Shown here: piece by piece, positions 47,788 through 62,088 of the stretch
Position numbering within the stretch: the stretch's first letter is position 1
Layout of the letters: the number at the start of each line of letters is the position of its first letter
NCBI RefSeq assembly: GCF_026230105.1
Contig: NC_079479.1
Coordinates: 34,999,385-35,063,384 of the forward strand
Source: Diorhabda sublineata
Lineage: Eukaryota > Arthropoda > Insecta > Coleoptera > Chrysomelidae
Reading direction: 5' to 3'
DNA: 64,000 nt
Program-made: the position numbers and the translations under genes
The notes under the pieces: model-generated
The model's input: only the letters and a program-made list of their open reading frames with translations
Told to the model about the DNA's origin: nothing
Databases searched by the model: none

Positions 47788-48839
47788 GTAAGTATATACA
47801 AGGCTTTCGCGGCCTTCGTTCCATTATTTGGATGTTTCTTCGGCTATCGTCGAAGGCTAATTGACGTTTGGCCAAATCAGAAGTTGCCGGGAAACTCCTG
47901 AAGTTGGCGAAACGTCAAGGTACTAGTAATCGTTTTCGACAACAACCTAATAGCCCTGAAAACGCACAATTAATATAAATATGGTTTCTTTGAAGCGAAT
48001 AAAATATTGGACAGAATCACAAATTATGTTACAAAGACTGCCGGTTCATATACATGACCGAAGCTTTGCGAATATAAAAAGGATGTAAAAGGATCTCTAG
48101 GAAATGAGAAAAGTTGAGGTTGGAAACTTTTCAGAACCAACTTTCTTATGCTTATTCATTTTTAACGATAAAACAGGAAAACAAAATCATTTTAGTGATG
48201 AAATCTTGATTATTTTAGTGTGTAAACAATGAAATTAATAAAATACGATGAATAAGGACGTATATTTTAATATGAGATAATTCACGTGCCCAAAACAAGT
48301 CAATATTGTTGAGTCCTTCGTTTAATTATTATAGTCGTAGATAAAACGTAGTATTCAATGTGCGGTAATAGTTATAAGTCACTTAATGAAGCTTAAGCTG
48401 CATCTACGGTCATTACAAAACGTAAAAAATAAATAATTTATTTGTTATTGTTGAATGTTTGAATATTGGATGGATTATCGTTAAATTGTATTTTTATTTA
48501 AACTAAATGTCAAATAATTTAGTCCGTTCCTGGTGGTCTACGGTTTCAGCCGAAGTATTTAATATCTCAAGAATGCCGTTGGGGTTTAATATGCAATTTT
48601 CATACTTCGGATTCCAGCCGTGGCGTGTATCTTCTTTATGGAAATCCGTGTCTGGTAACATGTTAAAATTCGGATAACATCGCAAAAGTGGCAATCATGT
48701 TTGATGTGGGACATTTCAAATTTATTATGCAATCACTAACTACGGATAGTTCAATACAAGGGACTGGGAAGTAACGTCGTTTTCGCGCATGTCGATTTTT
48801 TATTGTCATTTGTCAGGTTATTGTATATTTCGAAGACGT
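47788..48839. other. Probable intron after exon d, with an inverted repeat
   Basis: A 15-bp near-perfect inverted repeat (TTGACGTTTGGCCAA at 47861, TTGGCGAAACGTCAA at 47904) surrounds CCTGAAG. It probably belongs to a dispersed element starting soon after the splice donor. From about 48500 to 48694 an open frame occurs on each strand, but neither is recognised. Confidence 0.4.
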
Positions 48840-51800
48840 TTTGAGGTTATAGTAACATATTCACTTGTTTACAAACACTTTTTGAGGTTATAATGACATA
48901 TTTACATGTTTAAAATGACGTTTTGAGGTTATATTAAGATATTTACATGTTAACAGAGACATTTTGCGGTTGTGCTGACATATGGACATGTTTACAAAGA
49001 AATTGTGAGTTTTATAGTGATAAATTCACGTATTCACAGAAACATTTTGAAGTTATAATGACCCATTTACATGTTTACAATGACATATATGTTTTAAAAG
49101 ACGTTTTATGGTTATATTGGCATATTTACATGTTTACAAAGATATTTTGAGGGTATGATGACATATTTACATGTTTACAAAGTCATTTTGAGTTTATGAT
49201 GACATATTTACATGTTGATAATGACGTTTTGAGGTTATAGTGACTTATTCACATGTTTACAATGACATATATGTTTTAAAAGACGTTTTAAGGTTATATT
49301 GCCATATTTACACGTTTTCAAAGACGTTTTAAGGTTATATTAAGATATTTATATATTAACAAAGACATTTTGCGGTTGTGCTGACATATGGACATGTTTA
49401 CAAAGAAATTATGAGGTTATAGTGAAATATTTACATATTTATAAAGACGTTTCAAAGTTATTTTGACATTTTTACATGTTTACAATGATATTTTGAGGTT
49501 ATATTAAGATATTTACATGTTAACAGAGACATTTTGCGGTTGTGCTGACATATAGACATGTTTACAAACAAATTTTGAGGTTATAGTGATAAATTCACAT
49601 ATTCACAGAAACATTTTGAAGTTATAATGACATATTTACATGTTTACAATGACATATATGTTTTCAAAGACGTTTTAAGGTTATATTGATATATTTACAT
49701 GTTTACAAAGACATTTTGAGATTATAATGACATATCTACATGTTTACAAAGACATTTTGAGGATATGATGACATATTTATATGTTTACAATGACATATAT
49801 GTTTTCAAAGACGTTTCAGGTTATATTAAAATATTTACATGTTTACAAAGACGTTTCAAAGTTATTTTGACATTTTTACATGTTTACAATGACATTTTGA
49901 GATTATAATGACATATCTACATGTTTACAAAGACATTTTGAGGTTATGATGACATATTTATATGTTTACAATGACATATATGTTTTCAAAGACGTTTCAG
50001 GTTATATTAAAATATTTACATGTTTACAAAGACGTTTCAAAGTTATTTTGACATTTTTACATGTTTACAATGACATTTTGAGGTTATATTGACATATTTA
50101 CATGTTTACAAAGTCATTTTGAGTTTATGATGACATATTTACATGTTTATAACGACGTTTTGAGGTTATAGTGACTTATTCACATGTTTACAAAGACTTT
50201 TTGAGGTTATAATGACATATCGACATGTTTACAATGACATATATGTTTTAAAAGACGTTTTAAGGTTATATTGCCATATTTACACGTTTTCAAAGACGTT
50301 TTAAGGTTATATTAAGATATTTATATATTAACAAAGACATTTTGCGGTTGTGCTGACATATGGACATGTTTACAAAGAAATTATGAGGTTATAGTGAAAT
50401 ATTTACATATTTATAAAGACGTTTCAAAGTTATTTTGACATTTTTACATGTTTACAATGATATTTTGAGGTTATATTAAGATATTTACATGTTAACAGAG
50501 ACATTTTGCGGTTGTGCTGACATATAGACATGTTTACAAACAAATTTTGAGGTTATAGTGATAAATTCACATATTCACAGAAACATTTTGAAGTTATAAT
50601 GACATATTTACATGTTTACAATGACATATATGTTTTCAAAGACGTTTTAAGGTTATATTGATATATTTACATGTTTACAAAGACATTTTGAGATTATAAT
50701 GACATATTTACATGTTTACAAAGACATTTTGAGGTTATGATGACATATTTATATGTTTACAATGACATATATGTTTTCAAAGACGTTTCAGGTTAATTTA
50801 AAATATTTACATGTTTACAAAGACGTTTCAAAGTTATTTTGACATTTTTACATGTTTACAATGACATTTTGAGGTTATATTGACATATTTACATGTTTAC
50901 AAAGTCATTTTGAGTTTATGATGACATATTTACATGTTTATAACGACGTTTTGAGGTTATAGTGACTTATTCACATGTTTACAAAGACTTTTTGAGGTTA
51001 TAATGACATATCGACATGTTTACAATGACATATATGTTTTAAAAGACGTTTTAAGGTTATATTGCCATATTTACACGTTTTCAAAGACGTTTTAAGGTTA
51101 TATTAAGATATTTATATATTAACAAAGACATTTTGCGGTTGTGCTGACATATGGACATGTTTACAAAGAAATTATGAGGTTATAGTGAAATATTTACATA
51201 TTTATAAAGACGTTTCAAAGTTATTTTGACATTTTTACATGTTTACAATGATATTTTGAGGTTATATTAAGATATTTACATGTTAACAGAGACATTTTGC
51301 GGTTGTGCTGACATATAGACATGTTTACAAACAAATTTTGAGGTTATAGTGATAAATTCACATATTCACAGAAACATTATGAAGTTATAATGACATATTT
51401 ACATGTTTACAATGACATATATGTTTTCAAAGACGTTTTAAGGTTATATTGATATATTTACATGTTTACAAAGACATTTTGAGATTATAATGACATATTT
51501 ACATGTTTACAAAGACATTTTGAGGTTATGATGACATATTTATATATTTACAATGACATATATGTTTTCAAAGACGTTTCAGGTTATATCAAAATATTTA
51601 CATGTTTACAAAGACATTTTGAAGTTATAGTGAAATATTTACATGTTTACAAAGACATTTTGAGGTTATATTAAGATATTTACATATTAACAAAGACATT
51701 TTGAGGTTATAATGACATATCTACATGTTTACAATGACATATATATTTTCAAAGACGTTTTAAAGTTATATTGACGTATTCACATGTTCACAAAGACATT

Positions 51801-51865
51801 TTGAGGTTATGATGACATATCTACATGTTTACAATGACGTTTTGAGGTTATAGTGATATGTGATA
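48840..51865. repeat. 41-bp satellite with higher-order structure
   Basis: About 3 kb of a unit like ACATTTTGAGGTTATGATGACATATTTACATGTTTACAAAG (41 bp). For example, CATGTTTAC-type words are spaced 41 bp at 51601, 51642, 51683 and 51724. Shortened units with GACATATATGTTTTCAAAG interrupt regularly. A larger block containing TGCGGTTGTGCTGACATATGG recurs at about 49382, 50354 and 51145 (972 and 791 bp apart; the longer step has extra monomers). Confidence 0.93.
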
Positions 51866-53583
51866 CGTCTGAATGATAAAGTACTAGACTATTTTTGCCA
51901 TTTGTGGTAAAACGACAAAACAAATACCAGAATCAGGGTAGTTAAGCAACCAAAAACTCTTCCAATATTCCTACAGGTTCACTAAATATTAGTAAATAGC
52001 ACAAATGGTTGTTTTAAATTCAAATCTAATGGATCAGAAAGACCAACAAGATCAGATAATGATATTCTACGGGAGAACAGCAAATTCGTGTCAGACGTCC
52101 GTGAAATAAGTGATTTATAGGAATTTTAAGGTTAATTAATTAGCTGTAGGTAGTTAGCGTCCATATTGATGTCCAAAAAGTACCTGTGGGATGAGTTCTA
52201 AGTGGTAAGCTAAACTAGTAAGTTGATATCGTCCAGAAACAATTTGTGGCCCCAAAAAATACCCCGTTTAAAGTTTAACTGGGTAAAAACTTGTCTTAGC
52301 CTCATGGACATCCCAAAGAGGCTCTTCTGTAGCAGTTGTTTGAGGCAGCTTCATGAAGTGCACCAAAGGGGGTTTTGTGAAGATGAGTTTCACCATTTTG
52401 ACACCACAGATAACCGACTACAAGTAGTGATAATACAATAATACAGATTTTTTTGCTAGAAAAACTAAAAATTCTCTATTCAGTTAATGGCGTTCCGTAG
52501 ACCTAGTTTCGGTGCGGTTTCAGTTGAAAAAGAATCGCTTCTAAATTATGTTTGAAACAAAAAAAATTCAGCCGCCGAACAATATTATCCAGTTCCAGTT
52601 TTCCACGCGCAATAAAATTTTTTTCGTATCATCAACGTAAATTATAAATTACTCGAACGAATCTAATAATTCAACCCTTAAAATTCACCGCATATCTTCT
52701 CGTATAACGAGAAAATAAAAATCAAAACATTCCCTAACAATGAAAATATGAGACGCAAAACGCCGCCTCGATCCTCATAAAAATGCTTCCATGAATTTAT
52801 AAGTTTTATTGAAGTTTTGGCGCTCCCGGCAGCGAAATTTATGGGTACTGTCTTGCCGGCAAACGCCACTACCCCACTGATAACTTCGATACCAGTATTT
52901 CCTTCTAGAATTTTCCCTTTCCATCCCCTTATGAAATATTACCACTACTCTATTGATTTGCTTAAAAAGCATCTGTGGACGGTGACTAAATCATATAGAG
53001 TGAAACATAAATAACACGAATGTAAGTTATTTAACGAATATGACGTACATCCGACTTACCAGATGACATAAGACGTTTGTCTATGAGTGTCAACTGTCAA
53101 ACTGTCAAAAACGTTGAATATATAAACAAAGATGGTAGATATCCGTGGTGAGTAATTCAGTTTTGAATTTTTCGAGAACTGAATTATCTACAATCATTAA
53201 AATATCAATTTCTTTTTCATTATATTATTATAATCGATTGGAAGCGTTTTTGATGAAAAATCTTTATTGTTTTCTATGTGAAAATGATGGGAAAACGTTC
53301 GGTGTCACTTGTAATAAAACGACAAAAAGTTAATGACTTTCCTACGACAAACATTCCTTCAACAATGGGTAATCAATTTTTCCACAGCTAAAAAAGAATA
53401 AAAAAGTTTCGCGATGGAAAGGGATGATGAAATTGTTCGACAAAACTGAGCTGATATTATATTTTAATTAACTCAGACAATGTCGGATCTTCTCGAAAGA
53501 TCGTGACTTGGGGATAAATAAAAAAAATTAGACAGGTCGGAAATTTCGGTATATTAGATGTAATTCTGACTGTGTTGAATTTG
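51866..53583. other. Non-coding DNA, no recognised gene
   Basis: Several 60-72-residue open frames on both strands (52223-52441, 52678-53014, 53145-53333) lack recognisable motifs. TGTCAACTGTCAAACTGTCAA occurs near 53088-53108. No splice-flanked exon matching Beat was seen. Confidence 0.35.
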
Positions 53584-56500
53584 ATCATGAGATTATTCGA
53601 AAAAGTCCTCCTCGAGACGAAAAATTTTGATAAACTTCGAAAGACTTTACGAGACTGCAGATGATAACAAAACAGAAGATTTAAAAAATTTTTTACATTC
53701 TTTAACGTAATACAAAATTTGTATTAGACAAAATCTTAATAAAACTAGAGGAAACGTGTATGGATTTCAAAATATGGATCCGGAAGATAACAAAGACTTC
53801 GGAAGATTTCAAGAAACTTTGAAATTCTTGAAAATATTCTAAAATCTTCTTAGGACTAGAGGAGAGGTTAATGAGGTTCAAAATATGATTCAGAAAGTCA
53901 CAAAAGATGTTAAAAGGTTCAAATAAAACTCGAAATATTCAAAAATACTACAAAATCCTTAAAAAACTGGAAAAAAAATTCGAAAAACTTTTATAGATTC
54001 GAAAATATGAATCCGGAAGATAACAAAGACTTCGGAAGATTTTAAAAAACTTTGAAATTCTTGAAAATATTCTAAAATCTTCTTAGGACTAGAGGAGAGG
54101 TTAATGAGGTTCAAAATATGATTCAGAAAGTCACAAAAGATGTTAAAAGGTTCAAATAAAACTCGAAATATTCAAAAATACTACAAAATCCTTAAAAAAC
54201 TGGAAAAAAAATTCGAAAAACTTTTATAGATTCGAAAATATGAATCCGGAAGACAACAAAGACTTCGGAAGATTTTAAAAAACTTTGAAATTCTTGAAAA
54301 TATTCTAAAATCTTCTTAGGACTAGAGGAGAGGTTAATGAGGTTCAAAATATGATTCAGAAAGTCACAAAAGATGTTAAAAGGTTCAAATAAAACTCGAA
54401 ATATTCAAAAATACTACAAAATCCTTAAAAAACTAAAAAAAAATCGAAAAACTTTTATAGATTCGAAAATATGAATCCGGAAGATAACAAAGACTTCGGA
54501 AGATTTCAAGAAACTTTGAAATTCTTGAAAATATTCTAAAATCTTCTTAGGACTAGAGGAGAGGTTAATGAGGTTCAAAATATGATTCAGAAAGTCACAA
54601 AAGATGTTAAAAGGTTCAAATAAAACTCGAAATATTCAAAAATACTACAAAATCCTTAAAAAACTGGAAAAAAAATTCGAAAAACTTTTATAGATTCGAA
54701 AATATGAATCCGGAAGATAACAAAGACTTCGGAAGATTTCAAGAAACTTTGAAATTCTTGAAAATATTCTAAAATCTTCTTAGGACTAGAGGAGAGGTTA
54801 ATGAGGTTCAAAATATGATTCAGAAAGTCACAAAAGATGTTAAAAGGTTCAAATAAAACTCGAAATATTCAAAAATACTAAAAAATCCTTAAAAAACTGG
54901 AAAAAAAATTCGAAAAACTTTTATAGATTCGAAAATATGAATCCGGAAGATAACAAAGACTTCGGAAGATTTTAAAAAACTTTGAAATTCTTGAAAATAT
55001 TCTAAAATCTTCTTAGGACTAGAGGAGAGGTTAATGAGGTTCAAAATATGATTCAGAAAGTCACAAAAGATGTTAAAAGGTTCAAATAAAACTCGAAATA
55101 TTCAAAAATACTACAAAATCCTTAAAAAACTGGAAAAAAAATTCGAAAAACTTTTATAGATTCGAAAATATGAATCCGGAAGATAACAAAGACTTCGGAA
55201 GATTTCAAGAAACTTTGAAATTCTTGAAAATATTCTAAAATCTTCTTAGGACTAGAGGAGAGGTTAATGAGGTTCAAAATATGATTCAGAAAGTCACAAA
55301 AGATGTTAAAAGGTTCAAATAAAACTCGAAATATTCAAAAATACTACAAAATCCTTAAAAAACTGGAAAAAAAATTCGAAAAACTTTTATAGATTCGAAA
55401 ATATGAATCCGGAAGATAACAAAGACTTCGGAAGATTTTAAAAAACTTTGAAATTCTTGAAAATATTCTAAAATCTTCTTAGGACTAGAGGAGAGGTTAA
55501 TGAGGTTCAAAATATGATTCAGAAAGTCACAAAAGATGTTAAAAGGTTCAAATAAAACTCGAAATATTCAAAAATACTACAAAATCCTTAAAAAACTGGA
55601 AAAAAAATTCGAAAAACTTTTATAGATTCGAAAATATGAATCCGGAAGATAACAAAGACTTCGGAAGATTTCAAGAAACTTTGAAATTCTTGAAAATATT
55701 CTAAAATCTTCTTAGGACTAGAGGAGAGGTTAATGAGGTTCAAAATATGATTCAGAAAGTCACAAAAGATGTTAAAAGGTTCAAATAAAACTCGAAATAT
55801 TCAAAAATACTACAAAATCCTTAAAAAACTGGAAAAAAAATTCGAAAAACTTTTATAGATTCGAAAATATGAATCCGGAAGATAACAAAGACTTCGGAAG
55901 ATTTCAAGAAACTTTGAAATTCTTGAAAATATTCTAAAATCTTCTTAGGACTAGAGGAGAGGTTAATGAGGTTCAAAATATGATTCAGAAAGTCACAAAA
56001 GATGTTAAAAGATTCAAATAAAACTCGAAATATTCAAAAATACTACAAAATCCTTAAAAAACTGGAAAAAAAATTCGAAAAACTTTTATAGATTCGAAAA
56101 TATGAATCCGGAAGATAACAAAGACTTCGGAAGATTTCAAGAAACTTTGAAATTCTTGAAAATATTCTAAAATCTTCTTAGGACTAGAGGAGAGGTTAAT
56201 GAGGTTCAAAATATGATTCAGAAAGTCACAAAAGATGTTAAAAGGTTCAAATAAAACTCGAAATATTCAAAAATACTACAAAATCCTTAAAAAACTGGAA
56301 AAAAAATTCGAAAAACTTTTATAGATTCGAAAATATGAATCCGGAAGATAACAAAGACTTCGGAAGATTTCAAGAAACTTTGAAATTCTTGAAAATATTC
56401 TAAAATCTTCTTAGGACTAGAGGAGAGGTTAATGAGGTTCAAAATATGATTCAGAAAGTCACAAAAGATGTTAAAAGGTTCAAATAAAACTCGAAATATT

Positions 56501-57530
56501 CAAAAATACTACAAAATCCTTAAAAAACTGGAAAAAAAATTCGAAAAACTTTTATAGATTCGAAAATATGAATCCGGAAGATAACAAAGACTTCGGAAGA
56601 TTTCAAGAAACTTTGAAATTCTTGAAAATATTCTAAAATCTTCTTAGGACTAGAGGAGAGGTTAATGAGGTTCAAAATATGATTCAGAAAGTCACAAAAG
56701 ATGTTAAAAGATTCAAATAAAACTCGAAATATTCAAAAATACTACAAAATCCTTAAAAAACTGAAAAAAAACTCGAAAAACTTTTTTAGATTCGAAAATA
56801 TGAATCCGGAAGACAACAAAGACTTCGGAAAATTTCAAAAAACTTTGAAATTCTGGAAAATATTCTAAAATCTTCTTAGGACTAGAGGAGAGGTTAATGA
56901 GGTTCAAAATATGATTCAGAAAGTCACAAAAGATGTTAAAAGGTTCAAATAAAACTCGAAATATTCAAAAATACTACAAAATCCTTAAAAAACTGGAAAA
57001 AAAATTCGAAAAACTTTTATAGATTCGAAAATATGAATCCGGAAGATAACAAAGACTTCGGAAGATTTTAAAAAACTTTGAAATTCTTGAAAATATTCTA
57101 AAATCTTCTTAGGACTAGAGGAGAGGTTAATGAGGTTCAAAATATGATTCAGAAAGTCACAAAAGATGTTAAAAGATTCAAATAAAACTCGAAATATTCA
57201 AAAATACTACAAAATCCTTAAAAAACTGGAAAAAAAATTCGAAAAACTTTTATAGATTCGAAAATATGAATCCGGAAGACAACAAAGACTTCGGAAGATT
57301 TCAAAAAACTTTGAAATTCTGGAAAATATTCTAAAATCTTCTTAGGACTAGAGGAGAGGTTAATGAGGTTCAAAATATGATTCAGAAAGTCACAAAAGAT
57401 GTTAAAAGATTCAAATAAAACTCGAAATATTCAAAAATACTACAAAATCCTTAAAAAACTGAAAAAAAACTCGAAAAACTTTTTTAGATTCGAAAATATG
57501 AATCCAGAAGATAACAAAGACTACAAAAAT
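53584..57530. repeat. 233-bp satellite, about 16 copies, with unique lead-in
   Basis: AGGACTAGAGGAGAGGTTAA recurs at 53852, 54085, 54318, 54549, 54782 and on to 57344, mostly 233 bp apart. Unit variants differ at GATTTCAAGAAACTT/GATTTTAAAAAACTT and in an A-run. The lead-in (53584-53790: TTATTCGAAAAAGTCCTCCTC..., GACTTTACGAGACTGCAGAT) reappears at the window's right end. Confidence 0.95.
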
Positions 57531-58560
57531 ACTACAAAATCTGTATAAGACAAGGCAAGACTTCAAAAAATGAGTTCAGGAAGCATCAGAAGATATAAAA
57601 AAACTCAAAAACCCTTGTCAATAACTCACAAAACTTGAATAGAATCAAAAAATAAATTCAGAAGGTAATAAAAGGTTTCAAGAAATCTCAAATTCCAGTT
57701 CACAGAAAACGGAAGGGCTGCGAAAGAATTCAAACAACTTAGAAGACATCAAAAAACTTACATAAAACTCTCGAAGACAATGAATTCTAGAGAATTCAGA
57801 ATATTCCAAGAAATTTGAAACAATTTCAAAATTCAATGATAAACTCCAATAATCTTGAATAGTTTTTGTGACGAATTCTAAAACATATAAAAGATTTCTC
57901 CAAATAATCTAAAAAAACTTTAAAACACTACAAAATATTTTAAAAGACTTCACTTGAAAATTAAATTACATAAATACCATTCCAAATGTAATAAAAAAAC
58001 TACGAGAGAATTTACAACAAAACAGATGGAAAAAATTCCAAAAAATACTTAAAAAATGAGTTTACAAATCTTCAAAATACTTGGACTGCGAAAGAATTTA
58101 AAACTTACAAAAATTTTGAAGACATCAAAAAACTTTACATGCTTTCAAAAAACTTACATAAAACTCTCGAAGACAATGAATTCAAGAGAATTCAGAATAT
58201 TTCAAGAAATTTGAAACAATTTCAAAATTAAATGATTTTTTTGATTAAATTAATTTTTCTAATGGATTCCAAAACATACAAAAGACTTGAAAATTTCTCA
58301 AAATAATCTAAAAAAGCTTCAAAATACTACAAAACATTCTAAAAGTCCCCACTTGAATATTGAATTACATAAATAGATTACGAAAGAATTTACAACAAAA
58401 CAGATGGAAAAACTTCCAAAAAATGCTTTCCAAACATCAAAAATTTTTCTATGAACTCGAAGATATGTATCCAAAATATCTCAAAAGACTTTAAACTAAT
58501 AAAAAAAGTAGAATCCTCAAGTGGTATCAGGTAGATTACTACACGAAAACATCCGAAAAT
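57531..58560. repeat. Diverged tail of the 233-bp satellite
   Basis: This is sequence of the same A-rich style but poorly conserved. A roughly 400-bp segment is repeated: CATAAAACTCTCGAAGACAA and AGAATTCAGAATAT occur at about 57760 and 58160, and AATTTACAACAAAACAGATG at about 58010 and 58387. It looks like an old, decayed margin of the array. Confidence 0.7.
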
Positions 58561-59418
58561 TCTAGACAATGAAAATAGAGATCAGGGTTTGCCAAACACC
58601 ACTTTTCTATGACGCAGTGGTATGATGAAGCCGAAGATGACGCAAATGATATAGACGAAATCCTAAAAGACGATTACTTAAAATCCGAACTTGAAAGTGC
58701 CCCAGGAGTTTTAGAAGGATTCTCCTAGTGGAAATATCGTTTGAAGTATCACTCCAAGCCCCGAATTCACTCAAATAACCATCAGATACGAATATGATTT
58801 GGTCAAACTGAAAACGCTTTTGATTTTCACTATTTTCAAATCATATTTTGAAAATAAACAGATGACTCAGACGCCACATCCTTCGAGCGATATTAAATAA
58901 CGGTTTGATAATCCCCCAGCTGCAATTCCATCAATTTTTGATACAATCAGCAACAGAAGACGAAATCCCAGTTAACTTTGAAGGTGGTCGCAGCTAATTA
59001 CCTACCACCCAACAATACTAGTCCACCTTTTCGACGGTGTACTAAAAGTTGTTAATATTCCTCGACGTTTCGTTTAATTGTCGTTTCAAAAACAAAAACG
59101 TCGTATAAAAAGTAAACTTTGGTTTAACTATGGTAGTTTAACTGCCGAACCGACTGGATAAGAGTTTGCGGCTATCAAAACTTTAATGACCCTTTCATTG
59201 TTTGGATAATGCTACAATGTACGGAATGGGAACGGAGGCAGCTGTTAAACTCCTAATTATATACATTGTTTCGGACAATTCGTGAAAGTGTTTGACCGGA
59301 AATTTTACGGCGTCCCACGAACCTCCAATGGAAACGTTTCCGATTCCAACGTTCGAAATATACAAATTAACAACGTCTCGCGTTATTTTTAATTCGATTT
59401 CGCGTTACGAGTTCCATA
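58561..59418. other. Unique spacer with a short acidic open frame
   Basis: A 40-codon + frame (about 58612-58731) reads MTQWYDEAEDDANDIDEILK and ends at a TAG. The acidic composition recalls N-terminal parts of some transposase or adaptor proteins, but nothing decisive is present and I do not assign it. The remainder to 59418 shows no gene. Confidence 0.3.
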
Positions 59419-59554
59419 TACGAGGAGATACCCGCGGAATTGCGTACGTGGAGCTTTTGTAGTACTGATTTCTGCCTTACCTAGCGCACCTCGTCGCCGG
59501 TGCGGTGCCGCGCGAACCGTTGATAACAAACTTCGTTCTGGACGTCCCGAATCG

Positions 59555-61810
59555 ATGAAAATAATGGAAGAATTCAATTGATCAACTGTCCGAAATCAAT
59601 GGAATATCCTGGAGCTCGGTTCGGTGAACAGGTGACTGGTTCTTCCACTATTACAACGCATCTGCACAATCAATATGCACCTTATTCGCCTGACCTGGTG
59701 CCGTGCGACTTTTTCTTGTTTCCACGCATGAAAAGTTCTGTTAGATGATACTATAGAGAAAACTGAAGTGTATGAGGGGTTTTCTCGACGATTGATGACG
59801 AATCTCGCTCTGGACGTCCATAAACTGCCCGGATCCATGAAAATAATGGAAGAATTCAATTGATCAACTGTCCGAAATCAATGGAATATCCCGGAGCTCG
59901 GTTCGGTGAACAGGTGACTGGTTCTTCCACTATTACAACGCATCTGCACAATCAATATGCACCTTATTCGCCTGACCTGGTGCCGTGCGACTTTTTCTTG
60001 TTTCCACGCATGAAAAGTTCTGTTAGATGATACTATAGAGAAAACTGAAGTGTATGAGGGGTTTTCTCGACGATTGATGACGAATCTCGCTCTGGACGTC
60101 CATAAACTGCCCGGATCCATGAAAATAATGGAAGAATTCAATTGATCAACTGTCCGAAATCAATGGAATATCTTGGAGCTCGGTTCGGTGAACAGGTGAC
60201 TGGTTTTTCCGTCATTACAACGCATCTGCACAATCAATATGCACCTTATTCGCCTGACCTGGTGCCGTGCGACTTTTTCTTGTTTCCACGCATGAAAAGT
60301 TCTGTTAGATGATACTATAGAGAAAACTGAAGTGTATGAGGGATTTTCTCGACGATTGATGACGAATCTCGTTCTGGACGTCCATAAACTGCCCGGATCC
60401 ATGAAAATAATGGAAGAATTCAATTGATCAACTGTCCGAAATCAATGGAATATCCTGGAGCTCGGTTCGGTGAACAGGTGACTGGTTCTTCCACTATTAC
60501 AACGCATCTGCACAATCAATATGCACCTTATTCGCCTGACCTGGTGCCGTGCGACTTTTTCTTGTTTCCACGCATGAAAAGTTCTGTTAGATGATACTAT
60601 AGAGAAAACTGAAGTGTATGAGGGGTTTTCTCGACGATTGATGACGAATCTCGCTCTGGACGTCCATAAACTGCCCGGATCCATGAAAATAATGGAAGAA
60701 TTCAATTGATCAACTGTCCGAAATCAATGGAATATCCTGGAGCTCGGTTCGGTGAACAGGTGACTGGTTCTTCCACTATTACAACGCATCTGCACAATCA
60801 ATATGCACCTTATTCGCCTGACCTGGTGCCGTGCGACTTTTTCTTGTTTCCACGCATGAAAAGTTCTGTTAGATGATACTATAGAGAAAACTGAAGTGTA
60901 TGAGGGGTTTTCTCGACGATTGATGACGAATCTCGCTCTGGACGTCCATAAACTGCCCGGATCCATGAAAATAATGGAAGAATTCAATTGATCAACTGTC
61001 CGAAATCAATGGAATATCCTGGAGCTCGGTTCGGTGAACAGGTGACTGGTTTTTCCGCCATTACAACGCATCTGCACAATCAATATGCACCTTATTCGCC
61101 TGACCTGGTGCCGTGCGACTTTTTCTTGTTTCCACGCATGAAAAGTTCTGTTAGATGATACTATAGAGAAAACTGAAGTGTATGAGGGATTTTCTCGACG
61201 ATTGATGACGAATCTCGCTCTGGACGTCCATAAACTGCCCGAATCCATGAAAATAATGGAAGAATTCAATTGATCAACTGTCCGAAATCAATGGAATATC
61301 TTGGAGCTCGGTTCGGTGAACAGGTGACTGGTTCTTCCACTATTACAACGCATCTGCACAATCAATATGCACCTTATTCACCTGACTTGGTGCCGTGCGA
61401 CTTTTTCTTGTTTCCACGCATGAAAAGTTCTGTTAGATGATACTATAGAGAAAACTGAAGTGTATGAGGGATTTTCTCGACGATTGATGACGAATCTCGC
61501 TCTGGACGTCCATAAACTGCCCGAATCCATGAAAATAATGGAAGAATTCAATTGATCAACTGTCCGAAATCAATGGAATATCCTGGAGCTCGGTTCGGTG
61601 AACAGGTGACTGGTTTTTCCGCCATTACAACGCATCTGCACAATCAATATGCACCTTATTCGCCTGACCTGGTGCCGTGCGACTTTTTCTTGTTTCCACG
61701 CATGAAAAGTTCTGTTAGATGATACTATAGAGAAAACTGAAGTGTATGAGGGATTTTCTCGACGATTGATGACGAATCTCGCTCTGGACGTCCATAAACT
61801 GCCCGAATCC
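59555..61810 (+). repeat. 282-bp tandem repeat derived from mariner transposase
   Basis: ATGAAAATAATGGAAGAATTC recurs at 59555, 59837, 60119, 60401, 60683, 60965, 61247, 61529 and 61811, always 282 bp apart. Two variant types exist, with GGTTCTTCCACTATT or GGTTTTTCCG.CATT, and with CCCGGATCC or CCCGAATCC. They are arranged so that neighbouring units were evidently copied together. Each unit also produces an 87-residue open frame on the minus strand, which is an antisense by-product. Confidence 0.96.
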
Positions 61811-61833
61811 ATGAAAATAATGGAAGAATTCAA

Positions 61834-62088
61834 TTGATCAACTGTCCGAAATCAATGGAATATCTTGGAGCTCGGTTCGGTGAACAGGTGACTGGTTCTT
61901 CCACTATTACAACGCATCTGCACAATCAATATGCACCTTATTCACCTGACTTGGTGCCGTGCGACTTTTTCTTGTTTCCACGCATGAAAAGAACGAGACA
62001 GGAGCTTGCTGCTATCTCTAAAAATGAGTTCAAACAATGTTTCGAACAGTGGAATCGTCGCTGGGACAAATGCATTACTGTTTTGTAA
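61834..62088 (+). pseudogene. Mariner transposase C-terminal fragment
   Basis: This open frame of 84 residues starts inside the ninth 282-bp unit. It contains YAPYSPDLVPCDFFLFPRMK (third catalytic Asp in CDFFLF) and the conserved C-terminal helix pattern F..CFEQW..RWDKCI. A mariner transposase is about 345 residues, so this is the last quarter only. The upstream part (MINCPKSMEYLGARFGEQVT) reflects the rearranged junction. It cannot be catalytic alone. Confidence 0.85.

Noticed and set aside
47469..47864. 131-residue + open frame taken as a whole gene
   Set aside because: Only 47541-47787 is exon; the ends are read-through of intron sequence on both sides of good splice sites.
59596..61833. 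Repeated 87-residue minus-strand open frames
   Set aside because: They are antisense to the mariner-derived 282-bp units, whose + strand carries the known YSPDL and CDFFLF motifs.
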